DNA of 64,000 bases. Origin: Enterobacter cloacae. Lineage in GTDB: Bacteria; Pseudomonadota; Gammaproteobacteria; Enterobacterales; Enterobacteriaceae. The notes beneath the pieces were generated by a model that did no database searches, was not told the origin of the DNA, and was given only the letters and a program-made list of their open reading frames with translations. Both the position numbers and the translations under genes were made by a program. The stretch lies in assembly GCF_011078175.1 (NCBI RefSeq), contig NZ_JAALCJ010000001.1, positions 558,001-622,000 on the forward strand. Direction: 5' to 3'. The first letter of the stretch is position 1, and each line of letters begins with the position of its first letter. This document shows, in pieces, positions 45,345 through 52,909 of this stretch.

Positions 45345-45371
45345 CATTTGCGAAAGGGAAAAGCGTGGGGG

Positions 45372-46334
45372 TCAGAATGCGACGTCGACAATCAGCGTGT
45401 CGGTGTAGGTTCCGGCAGGCGGCGTGGCCTGGCTGCTAAGAACTTTAGCGGTGTAGTTGTAGGTGCGTAGAAGCCCGTCAGTGCTAACCTGTGACGAACT
45501 GGCGCTGGCCCAGCGCTCGCTGCCGCTGCTGCCCCAGCGGTTGCTGGTCGCCTCCTTATAGATGTCGTAACTCATAAAGTTACTGCCGCTGACCATACGA
45601 CGCACGTTGTTCAGGGCATTTGCCCCGTTGTTAATGCCTATGGTGTAGGTGCTGCCCTTGGTGCAGGTGACGGCGACCGACTGCGAAACGGTGGGAAAAT
45701 TTTGTACCAGCGGTGCGCTGTTAAAATTCACGTCCGGCGTGGTCATAGTGCTGCAATCGTTAGTGACGGTCATGTTGAGGAGAATAGAGGTAGTTGCCGT
45801 GCCGGTTTGCGGGGTCAGGCAAAGCCCGGCCGCACCCACGGCGCACACGTTGTAGTTGATGCTAAACGTTAACAACACCTGGTACGGCCCGGCCGTGACG
45901 TTCTGCCCCATTACGGTGCGGAAATACAGAGGGATATTGTAGCGCCTTGAACCCAGTAGCCCGAGCAGCGTGTTTCCGCTCCAGGTATAGGCTTTGCTGA
46001 TTTGTACTTCACTGTTTCCACCGCAGCCGGATGCCCCGCACAGGCGCGTGGGAATGACATCGGTGATCGCCGCGTTGTCCGTACGCTTCATGGTCGCCCG
46101 GCTATTTGCGAAGACGGATGCCGAAGTGTAATTCAGCGTCACCGAGTCGTTAGTTAACAGGTTGAGGACGGTATCGCATGTCACCACCAGCGTGCCCGTG
46201 GTTTCGACCTCCCCGGTTCCGCTCAGCGCGAACGAGGTAACGCTACCAAACGAGGCATTCACAGTACTGACGGTGCAGGCAGCCCAGCTGCCACCAGAGC
46301 AAAGCAGCAGGAAGGCGATTAACAGGCGTCTCAC
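45372..46334 (-). CDS. Archaic chaperone-usher pilus tip protein (CsuE-like, two spore-coat-U-type domains)
   Basis: The product is 320 aa with a signal peptide ending near SWA|ACTVS. An N-terminal SCPU-like domain covers about residues 19-175, with several cysteines ([10 protein letters not shown]). A second pilin-like domain follows, running from the [12 protein letters not shown] block (about 190) to the C-terminal [13 protein letters not shown] strand. Two-domain subunits at the operon end are tip adhesins in Csu-type pili. It is last gene of the cluster, overlapping the usher stop by 4 bp. The ligand is unknown. Confidence 0.82.
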   Translation of the reverse strand: MRRLLIAFLLLCSGGSWAACTVSTVNASFGSVTSFALSGTGEVETTGTLVVTCDTVLNLLTNDSVTLNYTSASVFANSRATMKRTDNAAITDVIPTRLCGASGCGGNSEVQISKAYTWSGNTLLGLLGSRRYNIPLYFRTVMGQNVTAGPYQVLLTFSINYNVCAVGAAGLCLTPQTGTATTSILLNMTVTNDCSTMTTPDVNFNSAPLVQNFPTVSQSVAVTCTKGSTYTIGINNGANALNNVRRMVSGSNFMSYDIYKEATSNRWGSSGSERWASASSSQVSTDGLLRTYNYTAKVLSSQATPPAGTYTDTLIVDVAF

Positions 46335-48715
46335 GGCGCCTCCCGACAGGTCAGCGGACCGTAGGTTTGCAGCTTATGCTCAGGGTTTGCGCCAACGGTG
46401 AGCGTTGCCGTGCAGCGTTTACCCTCCGGGGTGATGACCTCGAGCGGGTTCACGTCGTTGAGGTTTTCCAGCCAGGCGAGGCCGTCATAGCCGACAACCG
46501 CGCTGCTGCGGGACGTGCGCTTGACCTGGCTTCCCACCGGGATCGCATTGCCCTGCGCATCGTGCAGGATCACGCTGGCAACCCGCTCCTGCTCCATCGG
46601 GAAATCCACCAGATAACCGTTATGCCGACGGATCGCCACCCGACGCTCGGTCTCTTTCAGCCGGGTATCCGCGGGTAAGTTCAGGGTATCAATGCGGTAG
46701 CTTGCCGGGTAATAGGCGGAAACGCCGCTCACCAGCAGATAACCTTTGTTATTGGTTTTACCGACCGGCTGGTTTTCGTAGCTGACGGGAACATCCGGAT
46801 GTCCGTCGGTGCTGATCACCACAAACGCATCGTTGATTTTGTTCGCCGCAAACAGCTCACCGTCCATCAGCACGACAGAACCCATCGCCTCGCCCCACCA
46901 GGTCATCATGCCCTTCTCACCGTAGCCGCCGCCCTGTAGTTCAACGTTGTTATTCCGCCAGCCAAGCGTGGCCTGCTGATAGTTACTTGACCGCGACTGG
47001 TTAGCCCAGGCCATGTTCCAGCTAAAGCCGCCGTCAGAAGGCATCGAGTGGTTGTAGTTAATGCGTTGAGTACTGCCTGCGTCAGGGGTGTTTTCAAAGG
47101 TGACGGCGGCGCTGTCACGTTCGCCGAGGGGGACCTGCAACGACAGCGCGACCGTCCAGTCGCCACGTTGCTGGTCACGGCTGGCGGCCAGATAAATACT
47201 GCTTGAGCCCCACAGATTACGGCTCCAGGAGAGGTTGAGCAGCTCAGTTTTTTTGTCGTCAAAACTCTCAACCCCGATCCACGCCGCGCCGATATTGCCA
47301 TATTCGCCCAGGTTAAAGGTTAAGGAATACTGGTCGGTATTGCGGCTCAGGCTGGCCACGGGGTTATCATTTTCATCATAAACGGTAGGCTGATCGTACA
47401 GGGCGAGGTTGCCGAAGCCACGGTCGCGTCGGGTATGCTGGGTCGCTACGCTAAACTCGCTGGTGTTGTACTGATAGCCCCAGTTTGTCTGCCCCCCGCT
47501 ATCGCCGCGCATGCGGCTTTGGGTCCATGAGGTATTTACCACCCCAAAACGCCCGAGCTTCAGCACCGTGCCTGCGCCGCCGAGCGCCAGCGACTCCGCC
47601 CCTTCCGCATGCCCCTCCAGCGTCAGCCAGTCGGTCACCCCGTAGCGGTACGATCCGCTGCCCGCCGCCGGTCCATAGTCAAAATTCTCAATCCCGTAGT
47701 TACGCCGCAGGCTGCCCAGCGTCACGGCGCCGTCGCTTAATCCCTGCTTCAGCAGATCGCTGCTGACATAAAACGGCAGCGTGGTACTCACCTGACGTCC
47801 CAGCGCGTCAGTGGTAACCAGCACCGCATCCCCGGCACCGTTGATATAGGGCAGATTGGTGAGAGTAAAGGGCCCCGGCTGAAGACGGGTGGAGCCGGAA
47901 CGGTAGCCATTGATAAACAGATCGACCGAGGTCGGGACGGCCGCCTCGCCGGAAAACGCCGGCAGCGGCCAGGTCACCAGATCCGGACGCAGGGAGAAGT
48001 CGCGCCCGTAGCTGATCCCGCCCATGCGCACGCTGGTGCTCCAGCTCAGCGCATCGCTGATGACGTCCCCGGCGCTCCAGGTGGTGGCATCCTCCTCGTT
48101 GGTGATCAGTAACGTTGAGTCATAGCGCACGTACCCTTCCTGCTGCCCGCTGTTACCGGTGAAATTCTGCCGGGCGTACCCCGTCGATGAAAACGAATAG
48201 TCCTCATTGAAATAGCGGAACTCGTGCCAGACCGACGCCTGCCCGCCCGTGTGTTCGGAATGGTTGGTATAAACGTCGTAGTTGAGCAGCGCGCCGCGGC
48301 CATAGTGCGGCTTGCTTTGCGTGCTCTGTTCGCTGAACGGCGTGATCCGCGCTGCGACCCAGTCCCGGGGGACCGTAAGCAACAGGCGCTGGGCCGTGCT
48401 GTCGTACTCTGCGCGTACCGACGACAGCGTCGAGAGATTCACCTCTCCGGCAGGCACATGCCCGGGCGGCAGCCCGGCGCGGAGCAGATCCGCGCCCGAT
48501 ATAAACCAGGCACCCTCGCGCTGCGTCACCGGCACCACCAGACCTGTGTCATAGTGGTTCAGCACCAGGGCGAGCTGGAATACGGCTTCGCCGTTCATCG
48601 TCCGTGCATCCGGCGGCGGCGGTAAACTGTCGTCGCCGGTTTCAGCAAAGGCGCACGTACTGACGCAAAGCAGGATCATCATTGCCGGGTTCAGTTGACG
48701 GGCGTCGATTGCCAT
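46331..48715 (-). CDS. Archaic-type outer-membrane fimbrial usher (CsuD-like)
   Basis: The product is 794 aa with a signal peptide (MMILLCVSTCAFA). It is the outer-membrane pore that assembles pilus subunits. The N-terminal periplasmic domain (about 35-130), a long beta-barrel with a plug (DLFINGYRSGSTRLQPGPF near 262) and C-terminal domains (VVGYDGLAWLENL; ending in LTCREAP) are visible. It is shorter than classical FimD (about 878). The start overlaps the chaperone 3' end by 25 bp, and the stop overlaps the tip gene. Confidence 0.88.
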   Translation of the reverse strand: MAIDARQLNPAMMILLCVSTCAFAETGDDSLPPPPDARTMNGEAVFQLALVLNHYDTGLVVPVTQREGAWFISGADLLRAGLPPGHVPAGEVNLSTLSSVRAEYDSTAQRLLLTVPRDWVAARITPFSEQSTQSKPHYGRGALLNYDVYTNHSEHTGGQASVWHEFRYFNEDYSFSSTGYARQNFTGNSGQQEGYVRYDSTLLITNEEDATTWSAGDVISDALSWSTSVRMGGISYGRDFSLRPDLVTWPLPAFSGEAAVPTSVDLFINGYRSGSTRLQPGPFTLTNLPYINGAGDAVLVTTDALGRQVSTTLPFYVSSDLLKQGLSDGAVTLGSLRRNYGIENFDYGPAAGSGSYRYGVTDWLTLEGHAEGAESLALGGAGTVLKLGRFGVVNTSWTQSRMRGDSGGQTNWGYQYNTSEFSVATQHTRRDRGFGNLALYDQPTVYDENDNPVASLSRNTDQYSLTFNLGEYGNIGAAWIGVESFDDKKTELLNLSWSRNLWGSSSIYLAASRDQQRGDWTVALSLQVPLGERDSAAVTFENTPDAGSTQRINYNHSMPSDGGFSWNMAWANQSRSSNYQQATLGWRNNNVELQGGGYGEKGMMTWWGEAMGSVVLMDGELFAANKINDAFVVISTDGHPDVPVSYENQPVGKTNNKGYLLVSGVSAYYPASYRIDTLNLPADTRLKETERRVAIRRHNGYLVDFPMEQERVASVILHDAQGNAIPVGSQVKRTSRSSAVVGYDGLAWLENLNDVNPLEVITPEGKRCTATLTVGANPEHKLQTYGPLTCREAP

Positions 48716-49452
48716 TGCGTATCCCTGGCATTAATTTGCGCGCTCATCCGATTCGGCTGATAAATCCCTGCCGGAAGCGGCCAGCTTCGGGTGCTGCCTG
48801 GCAGCACATAGCCCAGCAACCCCTCGGCAACCGTGCGTGTTTGCCCGCCCTGCTCAACCGCAACCTGGCTGAGCCTGACGTGTACATTCCCCTGATTGCG
48901 GATCTGAAGCGCGGGTTTTCCCCCCTCCTGAACGACCTGCCAGCTCAGCTGTTCGGTGTTTGCCAGGGCGTGATGCGCCCCTTCGCTAAGCGTGGGGATC
49001 CCCTGTCCATAAACAAATAAAGGAATGGAATAGCGCATTTGCAGTTTGAGGCCCATGGACGGTTCCGCTTTAGCATCCGGCTGAGGTATTTCATCCACAA
49101 TGATGCGGTAGGCCTGTTCAACCCCCGTCGGGATCGTCCCCTGCTTAATGAGGCGAATAAGCTGTTTACTGCCTTTAGCGATGGTCACGATCGGCGGACT
49201 GGCGACCACATCCTGCTGGGCAGTGTAACGTTCGTATCCGCCCTCCTGTTTCCAGCGCACAATACGTACCTGCATAGTCGTAGCGCTGTTGCCCTGATTC
49301 TGGATCCACAGCTCAGTTGCTCTGGCCTCTGCCGAAAGCCACGGATCGATGGGCCACAAAAGAATGGTTGCCGCTGCATGCGCCTGGCCCGCTGACAGGG
49401 CTACGGCCCCCAACAGCCCCACCAGGCCTGACCGCCTGAAAAATGGCTTCAT
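48691..49452 (-). CDS. Periplasmic pilus chaperone (CsuC-like)
   Basis: The product is 253 aa with a signal peptide ending QAHA|AATILL. It has two Ig-like domains. The N-terminal domain carries ATELWIQNQGNSATTMQVRI near 47 and IAKGSKQLIRLI near 92, the strand that donates to pilins. The YRIIVDEIP block near 114 is the pili-assembly chaperone signature. It lies between the second pilin gene (16 bp upstream) and the usher (25-bp overlap). Confidence 0.88.
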   Translation of the reverse strand: MKPFFRRSGLVGLLGAVALSAGQAHAAATILLWPIDPWLSAEARATELWIQNQGNSATTMQVRIVRWKQEGGYERYTAQQDVVASPPIVTIAKGSKQLIRLIKQGTIPTGVEQAYRIIVDEIPQPDAKAEPSMGLKLQMRYSIPLFVYGQGIPTLSEGAHHALANTEQLSWQVVQEGGKPALQIRNQGNVHVRLSQVAVEQGGQTRTVAEGLLGYVLPGSTRSWPLPAGIYQPNRMSAQINARDTQWQSTPVN

Positions 49453-49468
49453 CGATGTTCTCCCTTTC

Positions 49469-50017
49469 CTACCATGACAAGGTCACGGTGAGTTGATCTG
49501 AATATGTTCCCGGCGGGCTAAATCCTGTCAGGAGCGCGACGCCAAAAAGAGGCAGCGCGATGGTATTGCTATTGGTATAGGTAATCGGTATTGCCTGGTT
49601 AACCCCAATTTCGCTGTTCGCCGCCAGAGAGCTGCTGCTGTAGAGCCGGTAACCGACCACCTCGGTCCCGCCTGAACGCGTCATCCGTCGTACCGAGCTG
49701 TAGTTCTGGCCGCCGTCAATGGTCATACTCAGCGCCACACCCGGCGTGCAGGCGATGGACAACGCGCCGTCGGCGACAAAGCTGGTGCTGACCGGTGTGC
49801 TGTCCACGCCATTGCGGGTTCCAAAATCCAGCGTCCCAAAGCGCCCGCCCGTGCCGGTGCTCACCGAGCATCCCGGTACTACCGTCGCGCTCACCCTGAA
49901 GGACTGCGAGGTCACCGCCCCAACGCCGGGGCACATCATCATCCCGACGATCAGGGCTAAAAAGGGGTGCACGACGCCCTCTGCCCTTTCGGGCAGACAT
50001 AAACACAATGCCTTCAT
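49469..50017 (-). CDS. Spore-coat-U-domain pilin (second subunit, CsuA/B family)
   Basis: The product is 182 aa if read from the ATG at 50015-50017, 7 bp after the first pilin stop. The signal region is atypical: MKALCLCLPERAEGVVHPF precedes the hydrophobic core (FLALIVGMMMCPGVGA). The mature domain has RVSATVVPGCSV, FGTLDFGTRNGVD, a second cysteine (SIACTPG) and the C-terminal GTYSDQLTVTLSW strand of SCPU pilins. It is probably a minor or adaptor subunit. The ribosome site is weak. A later start inside the leader is possible. Confidence 0.78.
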   Translation of the reverse strand: MKALCLCLPERAEGVVHPFLALIVGMMMCPGVGAVTSQSFRVSATVVPGCSVSTGTGGRFGTLDFGTRNGVDSTPVSTSFVADGALSIACTPGVALSMTIDGGQNYSSVRRMTRSGGTEVVGYRLYSSSSLAANSEIGVNQAIPITYTNSNTIALPLFGVALLTGFSPPGTYSDQLTVTLSW

Positions 50018-50024
50018 GCCTGAA

Positions 50025-50597
50025 TCAGTAGGTGACGCTGACGTTAATCGTGTCGGTATAGGTTCCCGGTACAACCGTTACGCTGTTGCCGCCGCCCGTT
50101 ATGCGTCCGTAGAGGGTATAGCTGTTCACTCCGCCCGCCGTGGAGGCAACGGGTAACGCGGCGTTGTTAGCGATCACGTTGTTGTATCCGCTGTCGCTAT
50201 AGAGACTATATGCCACGCCCTGTGCCGCATTGGCGGTGTTCACCAGATAGCGGGCGGGCGTTCCTGGGGTGCCGACAACGGTTCCGGGTGCGGTCGCGTT
50301 GGTGTTGCCAGTGATCGCCACCGTGTAACTGGCAGTGGTACATTGAATGGTAAAGGTGTTTCCGCCGCTGGCCCCGGTTAGCTGGGTTGTCAGAGTGGAG
50401 AATGTCGCAGGATGGGTCCCGAAATCGAGTGTCCCGAAATTGATGCCGTTTTGCGTTGGCGAGCCGTTGATCAAACAACCGTTCGTCAACGTCAGCGTCG
50501 CCCCGATAGTACCGCTACTGGTGACTGCCAGCGCCTGGCCGACAGTCGCCGCCGTCAGCAGTGTACCCGCGCAGATAAAAAGAAGTTTTCTTTTCAT
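50025..50597 (-). CDS. Major spore-coat-U-domain pilin (CsuA/B-like)
   Basis: The product is 190 aa with a clean signal peptide cleaved after ALA (residue 24). The SCPU domain has a cysteine pair (Cys41 in TNGCLING, and FTIQCTTA near 85). It also has the FGTLDFGTH block and a C-terminal GTYTDTINVSVTY strand. As first gene with the best ribosome site (TGGAGGGTGGTAA), it is probably the major rod subunit. The sequence is rich in Thr, Gly, Ala and Asn. It starts the five-gene minus-strand operon. Confidence 0.85.
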   Translation of the reverse strand: MKRKLLFICAGTLLTAATVGQALAVTSSGTIGATLTLTNGCLINGSPTQNGINFGTLDFGTHPATFSTLTTQLTGASGGNTFTIQCTTASYTVAITGNTNATAPGTVVGTPGTPARYLVNTANAAQGVAYSLYSDSGYNNVIANNAALPVASTAGGVNSYTLYGRITGGGNSVTVVPGTYTDTINVSVTY

Positions 50598-50643
50598 TTA
50601 CCACCCTCCAGAAGAAATAATGGTCCGCTTACCCTATTTTATT

Positions 50644-50659
50644 CATACTGTTCAGTATG
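50644..50659. promoter_or_regulatory. Perfect inverted repeat upstream of the pilus operon
   Basis: CATACTGTTCAGTATG is a perfect 16-bp palindrome, 47 bp before the major pilin start. The size and position suit a repressor or activator dimer, but the protein is unknown. It is not a LexA box, because CTG and CAG are 2 bp apart rather than 10. Confidence 0.5.
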
Positions 50660-50843
50660 TTAGCCCCGCTTAAACATTCTCCGGCGCGGTTACTGAGAAT
50701 TTAGTTTATGGATAACGCTTCAACCACTTTCAACCGGTGGGGGACACCTCAGCATCAATTAACAGACTATTAACAAACATTACAAAGGCTTAGCAAAATA
50801 AAACGGGCATTCTTCTTGTTCGTCCTGAGGATATATCGCCTGT

Positions 50844-50863
50844 AATGTGATCTGTATCACAAT
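50844..50863. promoter_or_regulatory. CRP-cAMP binding site
   Basis: AATGTGATCTGTATCACAAT contains TGTGA-N6-TCACA, a full CRP palindrome. It is 161 bp upstream of the symporter GTG and 247 bp upstream of the pilin. Activation of the symporter is the likelier role. Confidence 0.82.
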
Positions 50864-51024
50864 ATATCGTCACCCTTAAAACAACTAATTTCATAAAAAT
50901 TAAAAACAAGTTGTAACTCACGCAGCTTTACTTCAATTTATTACTCGAATATTTTCCTGCGCTTAAATAAAAATTTTGTATGCATTGACGCAGGAAACTC
51001 TTTTAGCGCATAGAGGATCTTTTT

Positions 51025-52284
51025 GTGGCAAGTGCAAACAAACTCACGCTCTTCATCGTGATTTTCATGCTGGCGGGTATTCTTTCAGGTGCGGCGATCC
51101 ATGAGTACGCGTCGCCCGACGCGATACAGGCCTGGTCGGAGAACATTACGCTGCTGACCGATATTTTCCTGCGGCTGATTAAGATGGTGATTGCCCCGCT
51201 GGTGTTCAGTACTCTGACGGTGGGCATTATGAAGTTGGGTGAAACGTCAACGATTGGACGGGTTGGCGGTAAAGCGATGATATGGTTTATCAGCTCATCC
51301 GTGCTTTCTATTCTGGTGGGGCTGTTTATTGTTACCCTTGAACAACCCGGCAGCGGCCTGAACCTGAGCATTCCGACAGAAACGGTTGATACCGGCCTGG
51401 CCGTTAGCGGGATGTCGCTGAAAGCCTTCCTGTCACACACCATTCCAACCAGCATTGCCGGCGCGATGGCGAACAATGAGATCCTCCAAATTGTGGTCTT
51501 TTCGATGTTCTTCGGTATTGGCGGCGCGTCATTAGGCCAAAAATTCAACGCCCCGCTGGTGGCGGCGCTGGATGTGGTCTCTCATATCATGCTTAAAGTG
51601 ACGGGCTATGTGATGTACGTTGCGCCCCTGGCCATTTTTGCCGCGATTTCGTCCGTGATTGCCACCCAGGGTCTGGGCATTTTGCTGAACTATGCCTCGT
51701 TTATTGGCGGTTACTATGTGGCGATCCTTCTGACCTGTCTGGTATTGCTGGCAGTAGGTTACATGGTGCTGAAAAAAGAGATTTTCCGACTGGTGGCGAT
51801 GCTGAAGGATCCGGTGCTGGTCGCCTTTACCACCAGCAGTTCAGAAGCGGCGTACCCAAAAACCCTGGAGCAGTTAGCGCGCTTCGGCTGTTCACGTAAT
51901 ATCGCCTCTTTCGTCCTGCCGATCGGCTACTCGTTTAACCTGGTCGGCTCCATGGTGTACTGCTCGTTCGCCTCAATGTTTATCGCCCAGGCGTACAATA
52001 TTCACCTGAGTTTCACCGAGGTGACGGTGCTGATGTTAACGCTGATGCTGGCCTCGAAAGGGATCGCGGGCGTACCGCGCTCGTCGCTGGTGGTGCTGGC
52101 GGCAACCATTCCGAGTTTTAACATTCCTGTAGCCGGGATCCTGCTGCTGATGGGGATCGACCATTTCCTGGATATGGGGCGGTCCGCCATTAACGTACTG
52201 GGGAATGGGATTGCAACGGCGATGCTCTCGCAGAATGAAGGGGCGCGGGAAGCGGAAGCAGAGCTGGTGGAGCAGGAAGCGTAA
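51025..52284 (+). CDS. Dicarboxylate/amino acid:cation symporter (DAACS family)
   Basis: The product is 419 aa, read from a GTG start (51025) with AGAGGA seven bases before it. It is a multi-pass inner-membrane transporter of the GltP/DctA type. Blocks include LIKMVIAPLVFSTLTVGI near 52, the serine-rich re-entrant loop TTSSSEAAYPKTLE near 270 and the late GVPRSSLVVLAATIP, which holds substrate-binding residues. The substrate (aspartate, glutamate or C4-dicarboxylates) cannot be fixed by eye. It stands alone, divergent from the pilus operon. Confidence 0.85.
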   Translation: MASANKLTLFIVIFMLAGILSGAAIHEYASPDAIQAWSENITLLTDIFLRLIKMVIAPLVFSTLTVGIMKLGETSTIGRVGGKAMIWFISSSVLSILVGLFIVTLEQPGSGLNLSIPTETVDTGLAVSGMSLKAFLSHTIPTSIAGAMANNEILQIVVFSMFFGIGGASLGQKFNAPLVAALDVVSHIMLKVTGYVMYVAPLAIFAAISSVIATQGLGILLNYASFIGGYYVAILLTCLVLLAVGYMVLKKEIFRLVAMLKDPVLVAFTTSSSEAAYPKTLEQLARFGCSRNIASFVLPIGYSFNLVGSMVYCSFASMFIAQAYNIHLSFTEVTVLMLTLMLASKGIAGVPRSSLVVLAATIPSFNIPVAGILLLMGIDHFLDMGRSAINVLGNGIATAMLSQNEGAREAEAELVEQEA

Positions 52285-52296
52285 GGACGTAAAAAA

Positions 52297-52342
52297 GGTG
52301 AGGTCTGTTGCCCTCACCCCCTCCCTCTCCCACGGGAGAGGG
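52297..52342. repeat. Paired intergenic hairpins
   Basis: GGTGAGG/CCTCACC (52297-52303 and 52312-52318) is followed by CCCTCTCCC/GGGAGAGGG (52323-52331 and 52334-52342). This resembles the CCCTCACCC...CTCTCCC repeat common between enteric genes. It follows the symporter stop. Confidence 0.55.
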
Positions 52343-52352
52343 TGCAAACACT

Positions 52353-52379
52353 CAAAACGGCAACCAGGTTGCCGTTTTG
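52353..52379. terminator. Hairpin between the symporter gene and cheW
   Basis: CAAAACGGCAAC and GTTGCCGTTTTG pair perfectly around a 3-nt loop. The arm ends carry TTTT or AAAA on both strands. It could end the symporter transcript and the motAB-cheAW transcript, whose last stop is 8 bp away. Confidence 0.8.
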
Positions 52380-52386
52380 CATTCAC

Positions 52387-52890
52387 CTATGCCACATGAT
52401 TCGCCGCAATATCCAGCAGCGCCATCTCTTCGCTGTTAAGCAGCTTCTCAATATTCACCAGAATCAGCATACGCTCGCCGAGCGCACCCAGCCCCGTCAG
52501 GTATTCCGTTGACAGCGTGACCGCAAACTCCGGCGCAGGGCGGATTTGATCGGCGGTCAGAGACAGCACGTCAGACACGCCGTCCACGACAATCCCCACC
52601 ACGCGCTGACCCAGATTCAGGACGATCACCACCGTGTTATCGTTGTACTCCACATCGCCCTGGCTGAACTTTACGCGCAGATCCACGATAGGCACAATCA
52701 CACCGCGCAGGTTGGTCACACCCTTGATAAACGCTGGCGTGTTCGCAATGCGCGTTACCTGGTCGTAACCGCGAATTTCCTGCACTTTCAGGATGTCGAT
52801 ACCGTACTCTTCATCACCTAAAGTGAAAACCAGGAATTCCTGTCCAGATGGCTCGCCCGCCAGTTTCGTTACGTTACTCATACCGGTCAT
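52387..52890 (-). CDS. cheW: Chemotaxis coupling protein CheW
   Basis: The product is 167 aa, the E. coli length ([20 protein letters not shown]). It is an SH3-like adaptor linking receptors to CheA in the signalling array. Conserved blocks are [15 protein letters not shown] near 27, [19 protein letters not shown] near 54 and [10 protein letters not shown] near 101. It is 19 bp downstream of cheA and last in motAB-cheAW. Confidence 0.97.
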   Translation of the reverse strand: MTGMSNVTKLAGEPSGQEFLVFTLGDEEYGIDILKVQEIRGYDQVTRIANTPAFIKGVTNLRGVIVPIVDLRVKFSQGDVEYNDNTVVIVLNLGQRVVGIVVDGVSDVLSLTADQIRPAPEFAVTLSTEYLTGLGALGERMLILVNIEKLLNSEEMALLDIAANHVA

Positions 52891-52909
52891 GTTATTACCT
52901 TTTACTTAA

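Larger units (their letters stand above)
50598..51024. other. Divergent control region between pilus operon and symporter
   Basis: This 427-bp gap is clearly more AT-rich than the genes beside it. It contains a perfect 16-bp palindrome near the pilus start (50644-50659) and a CRP site (50844-50863). The stretch 50880-51000 is A/T-rich with short runs of A and T. I see no open frame or hairpin terminator. Both flanking genes must be driven from here. Confidence 0.75.

Noticed and set aside
43619-45391. A longer Tar with 35 extra N-terminal residues
   Set aside because: The extension crosses the sigma-28 promoter, and the internal ATG at 45284-45286 has a ribosome site and gives the normal Tar N-terminus.
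50644-50659. Reading CATACTGTTCAGTATG as a LexA (SOS) box
   Set aside because: LexA needs CTG and CAG separated by 10 bp; here they are 2 bp apart. Kept only as an unassigned palindrome.
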